Assembly (NCBI GenBank): GCA_017551725.1
Contig: JAFZKY010000063.1
Span: 23,291-87,290, forward strand
Origin: Bacteroidales bacterium
GTDB taxonomy: Bacteria > Bacteroidota > Bacteroidia > Bacteroidales > WCHB1-69
DNA: 64,000 bases
Reading direction: 5' to 3'
This document shows positions 18,601 to 26,892 of this stretch, piece by piece (position 1 is the first letter of the stretch; every line of letters starts with the position of its first letter). Under the pieces are notes generated by a model. The model did not search any database. It was given only the letters and a program-made list of their open reading frames with translations, and had not been told where the DNA came from. A program made the translations under genes and the position numbers.

Positions 18601-21600
18601 ATCACGAGCATCACGGCGGACGGACGGTGGCTTTCGGGCAACGACAGCATATACACCATCACGCCGGCATCCGGCTTGTCACGCGACACCACTGTCATCT
18701 ACCAATTCCATGCCGTCAACAGCCTTGGTTGTACCCTTGACAACAACTTTACTGTGCAGATGACGACCTCCATTACCGTCTTCCGCACCGACACATTCTG
18801 TTACGGGGTTCTGCCTTACATTCATTTGAACGACACCATCCGCACGCCGGGCACCCATACGCTGACGCCGGAACTGCATCCAGGCATTGGCGGAGGATGT
18901 GACACACTCCTAACCACGATACTCACTATCCTGGACTCCATCAACCCCATTGCTTCGGTCAACATCCCGGACATCTGCGCAGGCGACACCGCCTTGATCA
19001 CCATCAGCTATGATGCAAACGCGGAAATACGCATCCATCAGCCCAACAACACCATTTACTTCCCCGAGCCCATCTTCCTGCCCGATGATTTGAATTGTCC
19101 GCCTTACGGCAACATCTACCATTCGCAACTCCTGATCACCAACGCGCAACCGGGAGCGACCATTCGCAATGTGAATGACATCCGTTTCGTACGTTTGAAG
19201 ATTGAGCACTCTGCCATTGAAGATTTGCGCATCAACATTCAATGTCCCAACGGGAACAGCGCCAAAATCCTTCCCAATCGGCAGACGGAAGGTTGGCCCG
19301 GGCAAGACCCGAGAGGCAACAACTCCCCGTTCCAGAACATAGGGCGCATCAACATGGGGGTGGCCAACCGCATCCAGGAAGTCAACAACTGCAACCCTTC
19401 CGACAATCCTATCGGCATACCTTGGAATTATGCGTGGTCGAACAACACCGATCAAGGGTACAGCTATGCAGGTGGCACTTTCGGGTATCTTTACGAGATC
19501 CCCAACATACACTTCTCGCCCAATCCGCTTTGGGACAACAGTTACAACCAGGGCACTTACTCCTACAAGGTGGACTCCTCCGACGTGCAGGCCGGCACCC
19601 AATTTTATCACCCGAAAGAATCATTCCAACAGCTCGTCGGATGCCCTGTAAACGGCACATGGCAGATTGAAGTTGAAGACAAAGAACAAAATGACAATGG
19701 ATACCTGACGGAATGGGAACTCTCTCTGGCCCCCGACCTGTTCTCCACCACCGTTTATTCCATTGTACAGAAACGGCTGATCGGTCCTTGGGTGCAGACA
19801 CTGTCGGACAGCGTGTTCCAAGTGACACCGCCCATAACCCTGCCGAACGACACCACCATAATGTATCAGCTGACCACCCTCAACGAATTTGGTTGTCGTT
19901 ACGACACGCTGATCGCCTTGCATTTCAAGACACCGCATTACAGCAACGACACCATCACTGCTTGCGACTCCCTCCGTTGGAACGACTCCACCTACACCAC
20001 GAGCGGTGACTACAGCATCGTCCAGACAGGATACAACGGTTGCGACAGCACCGCTTATCTCCACCTGACACTTATGCAGAGTCTGCGCGACACCATACGG
20101 GACACCATCTGCGTCGGCAATCCATACGTGCGGCACGGCTTCAACCTGACAGCGACGGAAACGGCCAACACCGGGACATTTACCTACACAAGACGTCATA
20201 GTAATGCCGATGCCTGCGACAGCATCATCACTCTGCTACTGAAGGTGAACGACTACCCCACCCTCGTCACCTGCGGCGACACGGTCATCCTTCTCGGCGG
20301 AAGTGCCGCCCTCTGGGTGACGGGGGCAGACTCCTGCAAATGGACGCCCAGCGAGACGCTATCATCCGCCTTCACCTTGCAGACCACGGCCACACCCACC
20401 CAGTCCACCCTTTATCATGTCATCGGCTACAACTGGAACTGCAGCAGTCATGACAGCGTGCAGGTGCTCATCAACCGCGACCTCGACACCAGCATCTGCC
20501 GGGGAGCGCTGCCCATCGTGTGGAACGGCATCACCTTCACCGACACTCTGCCCAAATCGACTATCCTGTTCAACCCCAATGGCTTGGACGATGCCATCAC
20601 CATGCACATCAACTATTATCCCACGCAGAGCACCACCGTGGCAGACACCGTGGTGGAGAACCTGCTCCCCGCCAATTGCAACGGCATCCTGTTCCACCAT
20701 AATACGGACACTCTCTTCACGCTTACCGACCGGCACGGCTGCGACAGTCTCGTCCACTACTCGTTACGGGTGCTCTGGAACAGTGCCGACACCCTCACCG
20801 ACCAGACCTGCCAAAACGAGCTGCCCTTCATCTGGCAGGACACCGCCTTGTACGAGAGTTGCACCATCGCGAAAAAGCTACAGGCGGCCGACGGCACCGA
20901 CAGCGTCATCGTCTTCATCCTGACGGTCCACAACAGCTACGACACCACGATCACCGGCCATTTGTGCGAGGGCGACGAATATCACACAAACGGGTTCGAC
21001 ATCTATGCCCAGGAGACGCTGCGGGCGGACACGCTGCAACGCATGAGGCAGATGCAGACCATTGATGGCTGCGATTCCATTATCCGGCTGAAGGTGAGCG
21101 TCACCCACGCACACCCCGTTATCACGCCCCTGATCGGGGACTACTGCTACGGAGCTTACGAAATACTAAGTGTGGATGATATCTTCTCGGACTATTTGTG
21201 GAGCACCGGGGAGACCACACCAAGCATCACGGTGACCTCTCCAGGCGAATACACCGTGACGGTCATCAAGGACAACTGCAGCGGAAACGCCCATTTCCGC
21301 ATCTCGCCCTGCGTTTTCACCATCTATCTGCCCAACGCCATCACCCCCAGCCTTCTTGACGGGAACAACGATTACTTCTGCTTGGACGAGCGGGCACAAA
21401 ATCTGATTGACGGCGAGCAATTCAACATCCGGATATTCAACCGCTGGGGTGACCTCGTATTCTACTCCAACGACAAAGCCTTCAAATGGGACGGATCGTT
21501 CAACGGGAAAATCTTCTACAATAATGTATATGTGTATAAGATAACCTGTTTTGACAAAAATGGCGATCGCCACGTCCTGAAAGGAACCATCACGGTATTG

Positions 21601-21603
21601 TGA
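12643..21603 (+). CDS. Giant T9SS type B cargo with CUB, FnIII, PKD, SprB-like and P-domains
   Basis: 2986 residues. A signal peptide (to about residue 30, FGQS) is followed by a CUB-like domain (45-150, two cysteines, DHIYIYNG), an FnIII-like domain (155-245), and a PKD domain (about 560-610, WNFGDGTTSQDY...HTY). Many repeats then carry the signature GCDSxxxLxLxI with YTWING, and one SprB-like unit lies near 1217-1275. Two proprotein-convertase-type P-domains sit at about 1480-1720 and 2140-2365 (IRDVNDIRYVRLNLEH, IRNVNDIRFVRLKIEH). The C-terminal ~90 residues (YLPNAITP; FNIRIFNRWGDLVFYS; KWDGSFNG; VYVYKI) are the gliding-motility-associated sorting domain used by T9SS type B cargo. The protein should be secreted to the cell surface. 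No PorP/SprF partner is seen in the window. A role in adhesion is inferred. Confidence 0.92.
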   Translation: MYNIKQRRGLRYGLTIWLALWLVASVFGQSPVDTIPISGQRTIQGCSGYIVPKTDANGYCITNNNGSITINPPSGCGVHLEGSYIITNFYYGTEFKDHIYIYNGTSTTSPLLANMTDAGYVNVTSTGPMTIRFTTNSIFQYNGFQLEYSCVAGCACENNYPLTFSWDNDTLTVEWLPTQSGISTGYTLEYGPDGFTPGTGTIVTGITEPRYRIVGLPSKTKYDFSLTYPCSGPSQPVTDSYTIPEAALCIDMRELNRPNITCTYGGYGNNGNPYEHNGISSSHHSVVMHQSYDPYTGGLLRMIPDGETYSVKLGNAMPAESESISYTYTVDTAVADIILLKYAAVMENPGHPVSLQPRFDMEILDQNGQIVDPNCGQAQFISSQSLGWNEFHYRSAQSIYNGTQARYKPLHIVLWKDWTNIGFNISAYHGQQITIRLTNRDCGEGAHWAFAYFNLGCMKQKLTVEQCGDAATNTFTAPAGFNYNWYYTDNPGTIIGTGQSITVPVDPTKTLVCEVSDLEGQGCGFQLQGVLNPIVPESAFTIERDSCSRHYTFYNNSIISNGTSTPYATACETAYWNFGDGTTSQDYNTSHTYAQPGTYIVSLVSGMNRDACLDTLRQTLVVPVDTTEYWDTACVVYSWNDEVYLSSGDYVQHLTRLGRQCDSVVTLHLTIYPAFEHQDTLSLCGSDLPYTYGDTVFPIETRSGNYPIMFRSIHGCDSLIHLALTVNPPYTTRDTIAACPSLLANGIAYGDSLLTSAGDHPVRFTSVPGCDSTVVVTILPLSNTFDTVRVDTCDTYTWINGRTYTHSTTDTFILANTQGCDSIITLLLTIRHSTTGIDSITACGSYRWINDSVYTASTNTPTVTLTNAARCDSVVTLHLTIHPVYEHNDTVTLCGSDLPFTYGDTIFPIETRTSDHHILFHSQQDCDSTIHLHLVVNPPYSTRDTLSVCQSLLGNGVQYGDSLLTTAGTVPVHFLSGQQCDSTVWVTLLLPAETYDTVRVDTCDAYTWINGHTHTQSAIDTAILTNANGCDSIVTLLLNIRHSTSSVDSIVACGFYTWIDDSTYTMSTNMPTFTLTNSERCDSVVTLHLTIHPEYLNNDILHLCRNELPYRYSERLTIPANAISNRYTFRDSTRFGCDSITVVNVFIHENPHEHQYLTLPDSALPHYYQPLDTIFEVGTHSGNHISHYTADSYPYCDSVMELHLTIELWAETYTGINTQCDPDAQHPCNGWASVNVRGGLPPYRYLWDDPLHQTTDTAFNLCEGDYHVTITDSLGAVLVKMCHVSNYVSDTSVVYDTIGTSQIPYVYHGYIFQQPVNNTLLTIQNSQGCDSLVLYSLYIRPNDTLISACTLCNDFPVEYEGHTIYHAGLTTDSVLQANHSYLIRLFQVDTFHTPRSIVYDTACAPYIWNGHSYTESGIYRDTLLGANNCDSIVTLRLTIIDFPNPINNILLPDICVGDTGFITIGHNPNNNIYIATEEDASVSLSTSTFLPDGRDCGNGCSYQSAIHFNNFPASSIIRDVNDIRYVRLNLEHTFAGDLYIKISCPNGQNADILRFSRTTNNEYDSPCIQNIGIAHRGWQPATNGQTNASQNTYFGSPETTDNTNYPCNTNLNPPGTGWNYCWSNNINQGYQYGNTNSPDDDLIYRSANVQTSGWFFSTQRFRASDVTNGTHFYKPDQSFQALVGCPLNGDWTIEIIDGLTQDNGYLFSWELALNPELLNVPHRPIDSTTLTGLWSSRVNDSTYQVTPPATITHDTIVNYLISVFSDHGCHFDTIVSIHYKAPKTTELYDTICRNDLPYNWSIHHVMDTGSFILTSATMQAANGCDSTAILHLTVLDTTSSVVTEQIGAQQLPHAFNGCWFQYAVTDTVIIIENHLGCDSLIHYTLQIYNNTSEDHDTIVCREVLPMLWHGHLFTLTDTVAADTNLNANHSYHITRYHVRFHPVMSSALTHPLADICAGHTDSIRIGTSPQADIQLSYAGTNDSIPVITSITADGRWLSGNDSIYTITPASGLSRDTTVIYQFHAVNSLGCTLDNNFTVQMTTSITVFRTDTFCYGVLPYIHLNDTIRTPGTHTLTPELHPGIGGGCDTLLTTILTILDSINPIASVNIPDICAGDTALITISYDANAEIRIHQPNNTIYFPEPIFLPDDLNCPPYGNIYHSQLLITNAQPGATIRNVNDIRFVRLKIEHSAIEDLRINIQCPNGNSAKILPNRQTEGWPGQDPRGNNSPFQNIGRINMGVANRIQEVNNCNPSDNPIGIPWNYAWSNNTDQGYSYAGGTFGYLYEIPNIHFSPNPLWDNSYNQGTYSYKVDSSDVQAGTQFYHPKESFQQLVGCPVNGTWQIEVEDKEQNDNGYLTEWELSLAPDLFSTTVYSIVQKRLIGPWVQTLSDSVFQVTPPITLPNDTTIMYQLTTLNEFGCRYDTLIALHFKTPHYSNDTITACDSLRWNDSTYTTSGDYSIVQTGYNGCDSTAYLHLTLMQSLRDTIRDTICVGNPYVRHGFNLTATETANTGTFTYTRRHSNADACDSIITLLLKVNDYPTLVTCGDTVILLGGSAALWVTGADSCKWTPSETLSSAFTLQTTATPTQSTLYHVIGYNWNCSSHDSVQVLINRDLDTSICRGALPIVWNGITFTDTLPKSTILFNPNGLDDAITMHINYYPTQSTTVADTVVENLLPANCNGILFHHNTDTLFTLTDRHGCDSLVHYSLRVLWNSADTLTDQTCQNELPFIWQDTALYESCTIAKKLQAADGTDSVIVFILTVHNSYDTTITGHLCEGDEYHTNGFDIYAQETLRADTLQRMRQMQTIDGCDSIIRLKVSVTHAHPVITPLIGDYCYGAYEILSVDDIFSDYLWSTGETTPSITVTSPGEYTVTVIKDNCSGNAHFRISPCVFTIYLPNAITPSLLDGNNDYFCLDERAQNLIDGEQFNIRIFNRWGDLVFYSNDKAFKWDGSFNGKIFYNNVYVYKITCFDKNGDRHVLKGTITVL

Positions 21604-21609
21604 TAGGAG

Positions 21610-21807
21610 TTAAAAACCTTCACATATTGTGTTCATCAGCTCATACAAATACGCAGGACTTTGCACGTACAATTCGCCCTCTTCATCTTGCAAGACATTC
21701 AGCAATGGTGAGTTATACATCTTTTCCATAGCCTGTTCAATGCTATAATTTGTATCCTCCATCACATATTTCACCAACTCACTTAACACATAGTTGGTAA
21801 GATACAT
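21610..21807 (-). CDS. Small acidic protein of unknown function (DUF3791-like)
   Basis: 65 residues, starting MYLTNYVLSELVKYVMED and ending in QSPAYLYELMNTICEGF. No signal peptide; predicted mainly helical. The general plan (short helical protein with a QSPAY-type ending) recalls DUF3791-like small proteins common in Bacteroidales, but this is a weak match. It is convergent with the giant cargo gene, with only 6 bases between stops. The 177 bases between its start and the L,D-transpeptidase gene hold that gene's promoter. Confidence 0.6.
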   Translation of the reverse strand: MYLTNYVLSELVKYVMEDTNYSIEQAMEKMYNSPLLNVLQDEEGELYVQSPAYLYELMNTICEGF

Positions 21808-21952
21808 CGCGATCTGATGATGTGTAATCGTCTCAACACTTAATTTTTAAACCCAACAAATCAATATCCACATTATTTTCAAATGCAAAAACACAAAAAA
21901 TCTTAGTGGGAGAATATCTGACACTCCACTTATTTTTATAAAAGAAAAGATG

Positions 21953-21960
21953 TATTTTTG
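21953..21960 (+). promoter_or_regulatory. -7 box of the L,D-transpeptidase gene
   Basis: TATTTTTG, matching TAnnTTTG, 25 bases before ATG 21985. Confidence 0.6.
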
Positions 21961-21984
21961 CAGCGTTATCTTGAATAAAATAAA

Positions 21985-23829
21985 ATGAACCACATCCATT
22001 ATAAAGAGCAGTGGCACACGGCAAGGAAATTCATCCTTCCCCTGCTGCTGGCGTTCACCTTGTTGGCTTGCAAGCAGATACGCAGCGAGCGGGAACCGCA
22101 TTGGTTCAAGCAGAACTATGCATCGTTCAACAACAAGGAATACATCGAATATTTCACCCAACGGGTAACAGATTCGATACCGGACATGCTTTATGGGGAC
22201 ATCATCCAGGACTTCTATCAGAAAAACGGAATGCCCATCTGGACAATCAACGGGTTCCAGGAGCATAAAATCGACACCATGCTTCACTATTTCGGTCAGG
22301 CGTGGCAGCACGGCATCGGATGCAACTATTTCCAACACGACAGCATAGCATCCCTCATTGCCGGATTGCGCGAAAACCGCGTCAAAGATGGCGAGCTCAT
22401 GCCCACACTCTTCCACTTGGAGATGATGCTCACGGAAAATTACCTGCGTTATGCCAATGCCCTCGCCTTCGGGGCCACCGACCCCAAGGTGGTGAACGGT
22501 GGCAAGTGGCTATACAAAAACCAATATGCCGATTCGCTCTTCCTTTACAACACATTAGTTTCCAGTGAAAACCTTCCAAAATCATTGCGGGTTATGCAGC
22601 CCAATATGGAGTTATACGCCCTCCTGCAAGAAGAGCTATGTCGTCTGCATGACTTGAAAGACACGGCCTTCACGCGCATCCCGCAGATGCGCGTGCGCCA
22701 GGGACAGACCAACCATCACCTGCCGAAGGTGTGCCAACGCCTCCGTCTCACCGGCGAACTTCCCAACAACTTTCCCGACACCACCCTGCTGACATCGGAA
22801 CTGCTGGCCGGCATCAATCTGTTCCGCAGCGACAACGCCATCCCGCAAAGCGACTCATTAGACAAAGAAACCATCGAGAAACTGAACCGTCCCATTGCCT
22901 ACTACCAGAACCGGATTGCCGCCAACCTTGAGCGGTTGCGCTGGAAAGTCATTCCCGAAAAGGGCGAGAACCGCATCGAGGTCAACCTGCCCGACTTCAC
23001 GCTGCAGGCCTTCCTGAGCGACACGGTGGCCTTCAAAACACGGATATGTTGCGGGAAAACACAAGCCCCGGGCGAAGGACGCAAACGACACGGCATGATC
23101 ATGGCCTACAAGGCCGAAACACCCCTGATGCACGGCGAGATCAACCGCATCATCCTGAACCCGGAATGGAACATCCCGTACGACATCATCAAAAACGAGT
23201 ACCTGTCGAAGCTGCGTAAAAACAACATGGCGGTCATCAAACGCGAGCACCTCTACGTCATGAAAGGCGGCAAGCAGGTCGTACCGGATTCCATCGACTG
23301 GAACAAGGTCAGCTACAACAACATCCCCTACCGGCTGATACAGTCGTCGGGGCGATATAATGCCCTGGGGCGCATCAAGTTCGATTTCCCCAACACCGAG
23401 TCTGTCTATCTGCACGACACCAACAACAAGGGGGCCTTCAACCGCCGCAAGCGGACCTTCAGTCACGGGTGTGTGCGCGTGGACAACCCCTTCGGACTGG
23501 CCGATGTCATTTACAAGCTGAACAATTACGACAGTCTCACCATCGAAAAATACGCCATCATCGTGGGTAACGCCCCCACATCGAAAGAGGGCGAGAAATT
23601 CTTAGAGGAGATGCAGAAACGGGACTCCATACGGTACGAGCGCCTCACCGACAGCGAACGTCAGTTCTACCGCAAGCTGAAGCCCACCGGCATCACCCTG
23701 AAAAAGAAAATGCCCCTTTACATCGAATATTTCACCTGTTTCGTGCGGGAGGACGGACGCATCCAATATCGGGAGGACATCTACTACAAGGACGACAATA
23801 TCTTGAAGAAAACCGCCAACAAACTCTAA
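21985..23829 (+). CDS. L,D-transpeptidase lipoprotein (YkuD domain, YcbB-like)
   Basis: 614 residues, close to E. coli YcbB/LdtD (615). The enzyme cross-links peptidoglycan between diaminopimelate residues in the periplasm. N-terminal LLLAFTLLACK has a lipobox, so it is probably membrane-anchored by a lipid. A scaffold region (about 45-330) precedes the YkuD domain. The catalytic signature is His477 followed 16 residues later by SHGCVRV (Ser493, His494, Gly495, Cys496); the cysteine is the nucleophile. A long ~100-residue tail follows. The start is supported by the promoter 25 bases upstream. It is followed after 26 bases by the PARG-like gene, so the two may be co-transcribed. Confidence 0.9.
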   Translation: MNHIHYKEQWHTARKFILPLLLAFTLLACKQIRSEREPHWFKQNYASFNNKEYIEYFTQRVTDSIPDMLYGDIIQDFYQKNGMPIWTINGFQEHKIDTMLHYFGQAWQHGIGCNYFQHDSIASLIAGLRENRVKDGELMPTLFHLEMMLTENYLRYANALAFGATDPKVVNGGKWLYKNQYADSLFLYNTLVSSENLPKSLRVMQPNMELYALLQEELCRLHDLKDTAFTRIPQMRVRQGQTNHHLPKVCQRLRLTGELPNNFPDTTLLTSELLAGINLFRSDNAIPQSDSLDKETIEKLNRPIAYYQNRIAANLERLRWKVIPEKGENRIEVNLPDFTLQAFLSDTVAFKTRICCGKTQAPGEGRKRHGMIMAYKAETPLMHGEINRIILNPEWNIPYDIIKNEYLSKLRKNNMAVIKREHLYVMKGGKQVVPDSIDWNKVSYNNIPYRLIQSSGRYNALGRIKFDFPNTESVYLHDTNNKGAFNRRKRTFSHGCVRVDNPFGLADVIYKLNNYDSLTIEKYAIIVGNAPTSKEGEKFLEEMQKRDSIRYERLTDSERQFYRKLKPTGITLKKKMPLYIEYFTCFVREDGRIQYREDIYYKDDNILKKTANKL

Positions 23830-23855
23830 TCCACTATTTTCATTTTCAGAACACT

Positions 23856-24782
23856 ATGGCAAACAATACTATTCCAAGCTGGGACGACATCGTTTGGAAA
23901 GAGCAGTTCACCACCTCCCAGCATCCCACAAACCGCATTGCCCTGAAACAGTTGCGCCAGTTGGTCTTCTTCAACACCACGCAGGTGGTGAAAGAGGGCC
24001 GATACATCAGCCGGAGCGGCCAGCTGGTGGAGCCCGCCTTCAACAAAAACATCCGGGAACAGACGCGTTACTACCGCACACGTTTCTCCCCAGCCATCGA
24101 ATCGCGGCTCTACACAAACGCCGTCACGGTGGTGCAGGCCGACAGTCTGTTCTATGCCCGAAAGATGCAGGAGGAACTGGGCGAGCCGGTCTGCGTGCTG
24201 AACTTCGCCAGCGCCACGCATCCGGGCGGAGGTGTGCAGGACGGGGCCGCCGCCCAGGAGGAGTACCTCTTCCGTTGCACCGACTACTACCGTTCGCTCT
24301 TCCAATTCGTGGATTTCGGGATGCTTTACGAAGTTCCCCGCTCCACGGAGAGCTATCCCATGGACCGTCATTTCGGGGGATGTTACACGCCGGACGCGAC
24401 CGTCTTCCGCGACACCGAAAGTCAAGGCTATGCCCTGCTGGACGAGCCTTGGAAGGTAAACTTCATAGCGGTGGCCGCCATAAACCGCCCCACCCTGCAT
24501 CTTGTGAACGGCGAAGAACGCATCACCGACAACCTCATCCCCACCGTCCGCGACAAGATGCGGACCATCTTCCGCATCGCCATTGACAACCGGCAACACA
24601 ACCTTGTATTAGGAGCCTTTGGCTGCGGAGCGTTTGCCAACCCACCCAAGCACATCGCCGAGCTCTTCCGTGAGACCCTTGCCGAACCCGAATTTGCCGG
24701 TTGTTTCCAACACGTCGCCTTCGCCATCAAAGGCGGGCCAAACGGCGGTAACTATCTGCCATTCAAAGCCGTTCTCGGATAA
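23856..24782 (+). CDS. Bacterial PARG-like protein (TIGR02452 family)
   Basis: 308 residues, cytosolic. It carries the poly(ADP-ribose) glycohydrolase signature GGG followed seven residues later by QEE (GGG at 124-126, QEE at 134-136) in NFASATHPGGGVQDGAAAQEEYL; the second glutamate is catalytic in known enzymes. The C-terminal part (NLVLGAFGCGAFANPP) is the macro-domain phosphate-binding loop. It would remove ADP-ribose polymers or related modifications. It follows the L,D-transpeptidase gene closely (26 bases). No ADP-ribosyltransferase is visible nearby, so the substrate is unknown. Confidence 0.88.
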   Translation: MANNTIPSWDDIVWKEQFTTSQHPTNRIALKQLRQLVFFNTTQVVKEGRYISRSGQLVEPAFNKNIREQTRYYRTRFSPAIESRLYTNAVTVVQADSLFYARKMQEELGEPVCVLNFASATHPGGGVQDGAAAQEEYLFRCTDYYRSLFQFVDFGMLYEVPRSTESYPMDRHFGGCYTPDATVFRDTESQGYALLDEPWKVNFIAVAAINRPTLHLVNGEERITDNLIPTVRDKMRTIFRIAIDNRQHNLVLGAFGCGAFANPPKHIAELFRETLAEPEFAGCFQHVAFAIKGGPNGGNYLPFKAVLG

Positions 24783-24804
24783 CGAGACATATCAAAAAAA
24801 ATAC

Positions 24805-24812
24805 TACTTTTG
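24805..24812 (+). promoter_or_regulatory. -7 box of the fatty-acid-like cluster
   Basis: TACTTTTG, matching TAnnTTTG, 51 bases before ATG 24863. It is the only strong match seen before the ketoreductase gene, suggesting the first part of the cluster starts here. Confidence 0.55.
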
Positions 24813-24862
24813 CACCGTTTTTTTATAATAGTATTTATTTCTGTAATATTTTCGCTTACAAT

Positions 24863-25591
24863 ATGAATTACGCCCTTGTCACCGGTGGTTCCCGCGGAAT
24901 CGGCAGAGCAGTCTGCCAAAAGCTTGCCGCCATGGGATTCCCGGTTCTGATAAACTACCAGTCCAACCGTGATGCGGCTTTGGAAACGCAGAAGCTCATC
25001 GAAGAGGCCGGCGGCACCGCCGAGTTGATGCCTTTCGACGTGTGCGACAGCGAGGCCGTAGATCAGGCCATCGACACCTGGCAGGCCGCCCATCCCGACG
25101 ACTATGTCGGCGTGCTGGTCAACAATGCCGGCATCCGGAAAGACACGCTGATGGTCTTCATGCAGAACAGCGACTGGCAGTCCGTGCTGAACACCACCCT
25201 CAACGGCTTCTTCTACACGACGCGCCGACTGCTCAAGGGCATGATCGGGCATCGCAAGGGGCGTATCATCAACATGGCATCCCTCTCCGGAATCAAAGGG
25301 CAGGCCGGCCAGACCAACTATTCGGCGGCCAAGGCAGCCCTCATCGGGGTCACGAAAGCCTTAGCCCAGGAGATCGGCTCGCGCAACATCACCGTGAACG
25401 CCGTGGCTCCCGGGTTCATCCATACCGACATGACCAAGGATTTCAACGAGGCCGACTTCAAGAAGATGATTCCCGCCGGACGTTTCGGCAAGCCGGAAGA
25501 GGTGGCCGCGCTGGTCGGATTCCTCGCCTCGGACGACGCCGCCTACATCACCGGGGAGGCGATTTCGATTAACGGGGGACTTTATACCTAA
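24863..25591 (+). CDS. 3-oxoacyl-ACP reductase (FabG / ApeQ-like short-chain reductase)
   Basis: 242 residues. It reduces the 3-keto group of an ACP-bound chain with NADPH. Rossmann signature TGGSRGIG near the N-terminus, NNAG at about 90, and the catalytic Ser140-Tyr153-Lys157 (ASLSGIKGQ...NYSAAK) are all intact; the C-terminal GGLYT ending is typical. It is the first gene of a compact lipid/polyene-like cluster running to 31595. Specificity for a polyene rather than a fatty acid is inferred from the neighbours. Confidence 0.9.
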   Translation: MNYALVTGGSRGIGRAVCQKLAAMGFPVLINYQSNRDAALETQKLIEEAGGTAELMPFDVCDSEAVDQAIDTWQAAHPDDYVGVLVNNAGIRKDTLMVFMQNSDWQSVLNTTLNGFFYTTRRLLKGMIGHRKGRIINMASLSGIKGQAGQTNYSAAKAALIGVTKALAQEIGSRNITVNAVAPGFIHTDMTKDFNEADFKKMIPAGRFGKPEEVAALVGFLASDDAAYITGEAISINGGLYT

Positions 25592-25620
25592 TTGACAATT
25601 AACAATTAACAATTAATAAA
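25591..25620. repeat. AATTAAC-type intergenic spacer repeat
   Basis: Same 7-base unit as elsewhere, followed by short degenerate direct repeats (CATAGTTCATAGT, AAAGTTC) up to the ketosynthase start. Confidence 0.75.
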
Positions 25621-25659
25621 TCATAGTTCATAGTCAAAGTTCATAGTTCAAAGTTCGAT

Positions 25660-26880
25660 ATGAGACGTGTTGTCATTACGGGAATGGGTATTTACTCTTG
25701 TCTGGGGAAGAACCTGGACGAGGTGACGAAGTCGTTGTATGCCGGCAAGTCGGGCATCGGCATTGATCCCGCGCGGCTGGAGTACGGCTATCGTTCACCG
25801 CTGACGGGCATCGTGGAACGTCCTCTGCTGAAGGGTGTTCTGGACCGCCGTTCCCGCGTATGTCTGGCCGAGGAGGGCGAATACGCCTACATGGCCACGG
25901 CCGAGGCGCTGAAAAACGCCGGCATCGACATGGACTATCTCGCCCAGAACGAGGTCGGCATCTTCTACGGCAACGACTCGTCGGCCAAGGCGGTCATTGA
26001 GGCTCATTCCACGGCCATGCAGTACAAGGATACCCAGATGATGGGTTCCGGGGCCATCTTCCAGTCGATGAACTCGACGGTGACCATGAACCTGTCCACC
26101 ATCTTCAAGCTGCGTGGGGTGAACATGACCATCAGCGCGGCCTGTGCCAGCGGGTCGCATGCCATCGGGCTGGGGCTGCTCTTCATCCGCAACGGGATGC
26201 AGGATGTGGTCATCTGCGGCGGTGCGCAGGAGACCAGCTACCTCTCCATGGGCAGTTTCGACGGCATCGGGGCGTTTTCCATCCGCACCGACGACCCCAC
26301 GAAGGCCTCGCGTCCGTTCGACCGCGACCGTGACGGGCTGGTGCCCAGCGGAGGTGCCGCCACGCTGATCCTGGAAGAGTACGAACACGCCATCCGGCGC
26401 GGCGCACCCATCATCGCCGAGGTCGCCGGGTACGGGTTCTCCTCCAACGGGGCCAACATCTCGCAGCCGAGCGACCACGGCTCCGCCACCGCCATGCGCC
26501 GCGCCATGCAGGATGCCGGCGTGGAGCCCAAAGACATCGACTACATCAACGCACACGCCACATCCACCCTCCAGGGAGACGCCTTTGAAGCCATGAGCCT
26601 GCAAGCGTTGTTCGGCGACTGCCTCACCCCCATCAGCTCCACCAAGGCCATGACAGGCCACGAGTGCTGGATGGCCGGCGCCAGCGAAATCGTATATTCC
26701 AACCTCATGATGCTCAACTCGTTCATCGCTCCCAACATCAACTTCGAGAACCCCGACGAGTACTCCCAACATCTGAACATCATTAACAAAACCATAGAGA
26801 AAAACATCGACGTGTACCTCTCCAACTCCTTCGGGTTCGGAGGTACCAACAGTGCATTGGTCATTAAGAAAATCAAATAA
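25660..26880 (+). CDS. Beta-ketoacyl-ACP synthase (ketosynthase, FabF/Ape KS-like)
   Basis: 406 residues. It condenses malonyl-ACP with the growing chain. The complete active site is visible: Cys162 in SAACASGSHAIG, His299 in NAHATST, His334 in MTGHECWMAG, and the C-terminal SFGFGGTNS. The second position of the cysteine loop and the short length fit aryl-polyene-type ketosynthases as well as FabF. It is followed 12 bases later by the ACP gene. No chain-length-factor partner (a Cys-less KS) is present beside it. Confidence 0.9.
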   Translation: MRRVVITGMGIYSCLGKNLDEVTKSLYAGKSGIGIDPARLEYGYRSPLTGIVERPLLKGVLDRRSRVCLAEEGEYAYMATAEALKNAGIDMDYLAQNEVGIFYGNDSSAKAVIEAHSTAMQYKDTQMMGSGAIFQSMNSTVTMNLSTIFKLRGVNMTISAACASGSHAIGLGLLFIRNGMQDVVICGGAQETSYLSMGSFDGIGAFSIRTDDPTKASRPFDRDRDGLVPSGGAATLILEEYEHAIRRGAPIIAEVAGYGFSSNGANISQPSDHGSATAMRRAMQDAGVEPKDIDYINAHATSTLQGDAFEAMSLQALFGDCLTPISSTKAMTGHECWMAGASEIVYSNLMMLNSFIAPNINFENPDEYSQHLNIINKTIEKNIDVYLSNSFGFGGTNSALVIKKIK

Positions 26881-26892
26881 TAAAAATTGAAT

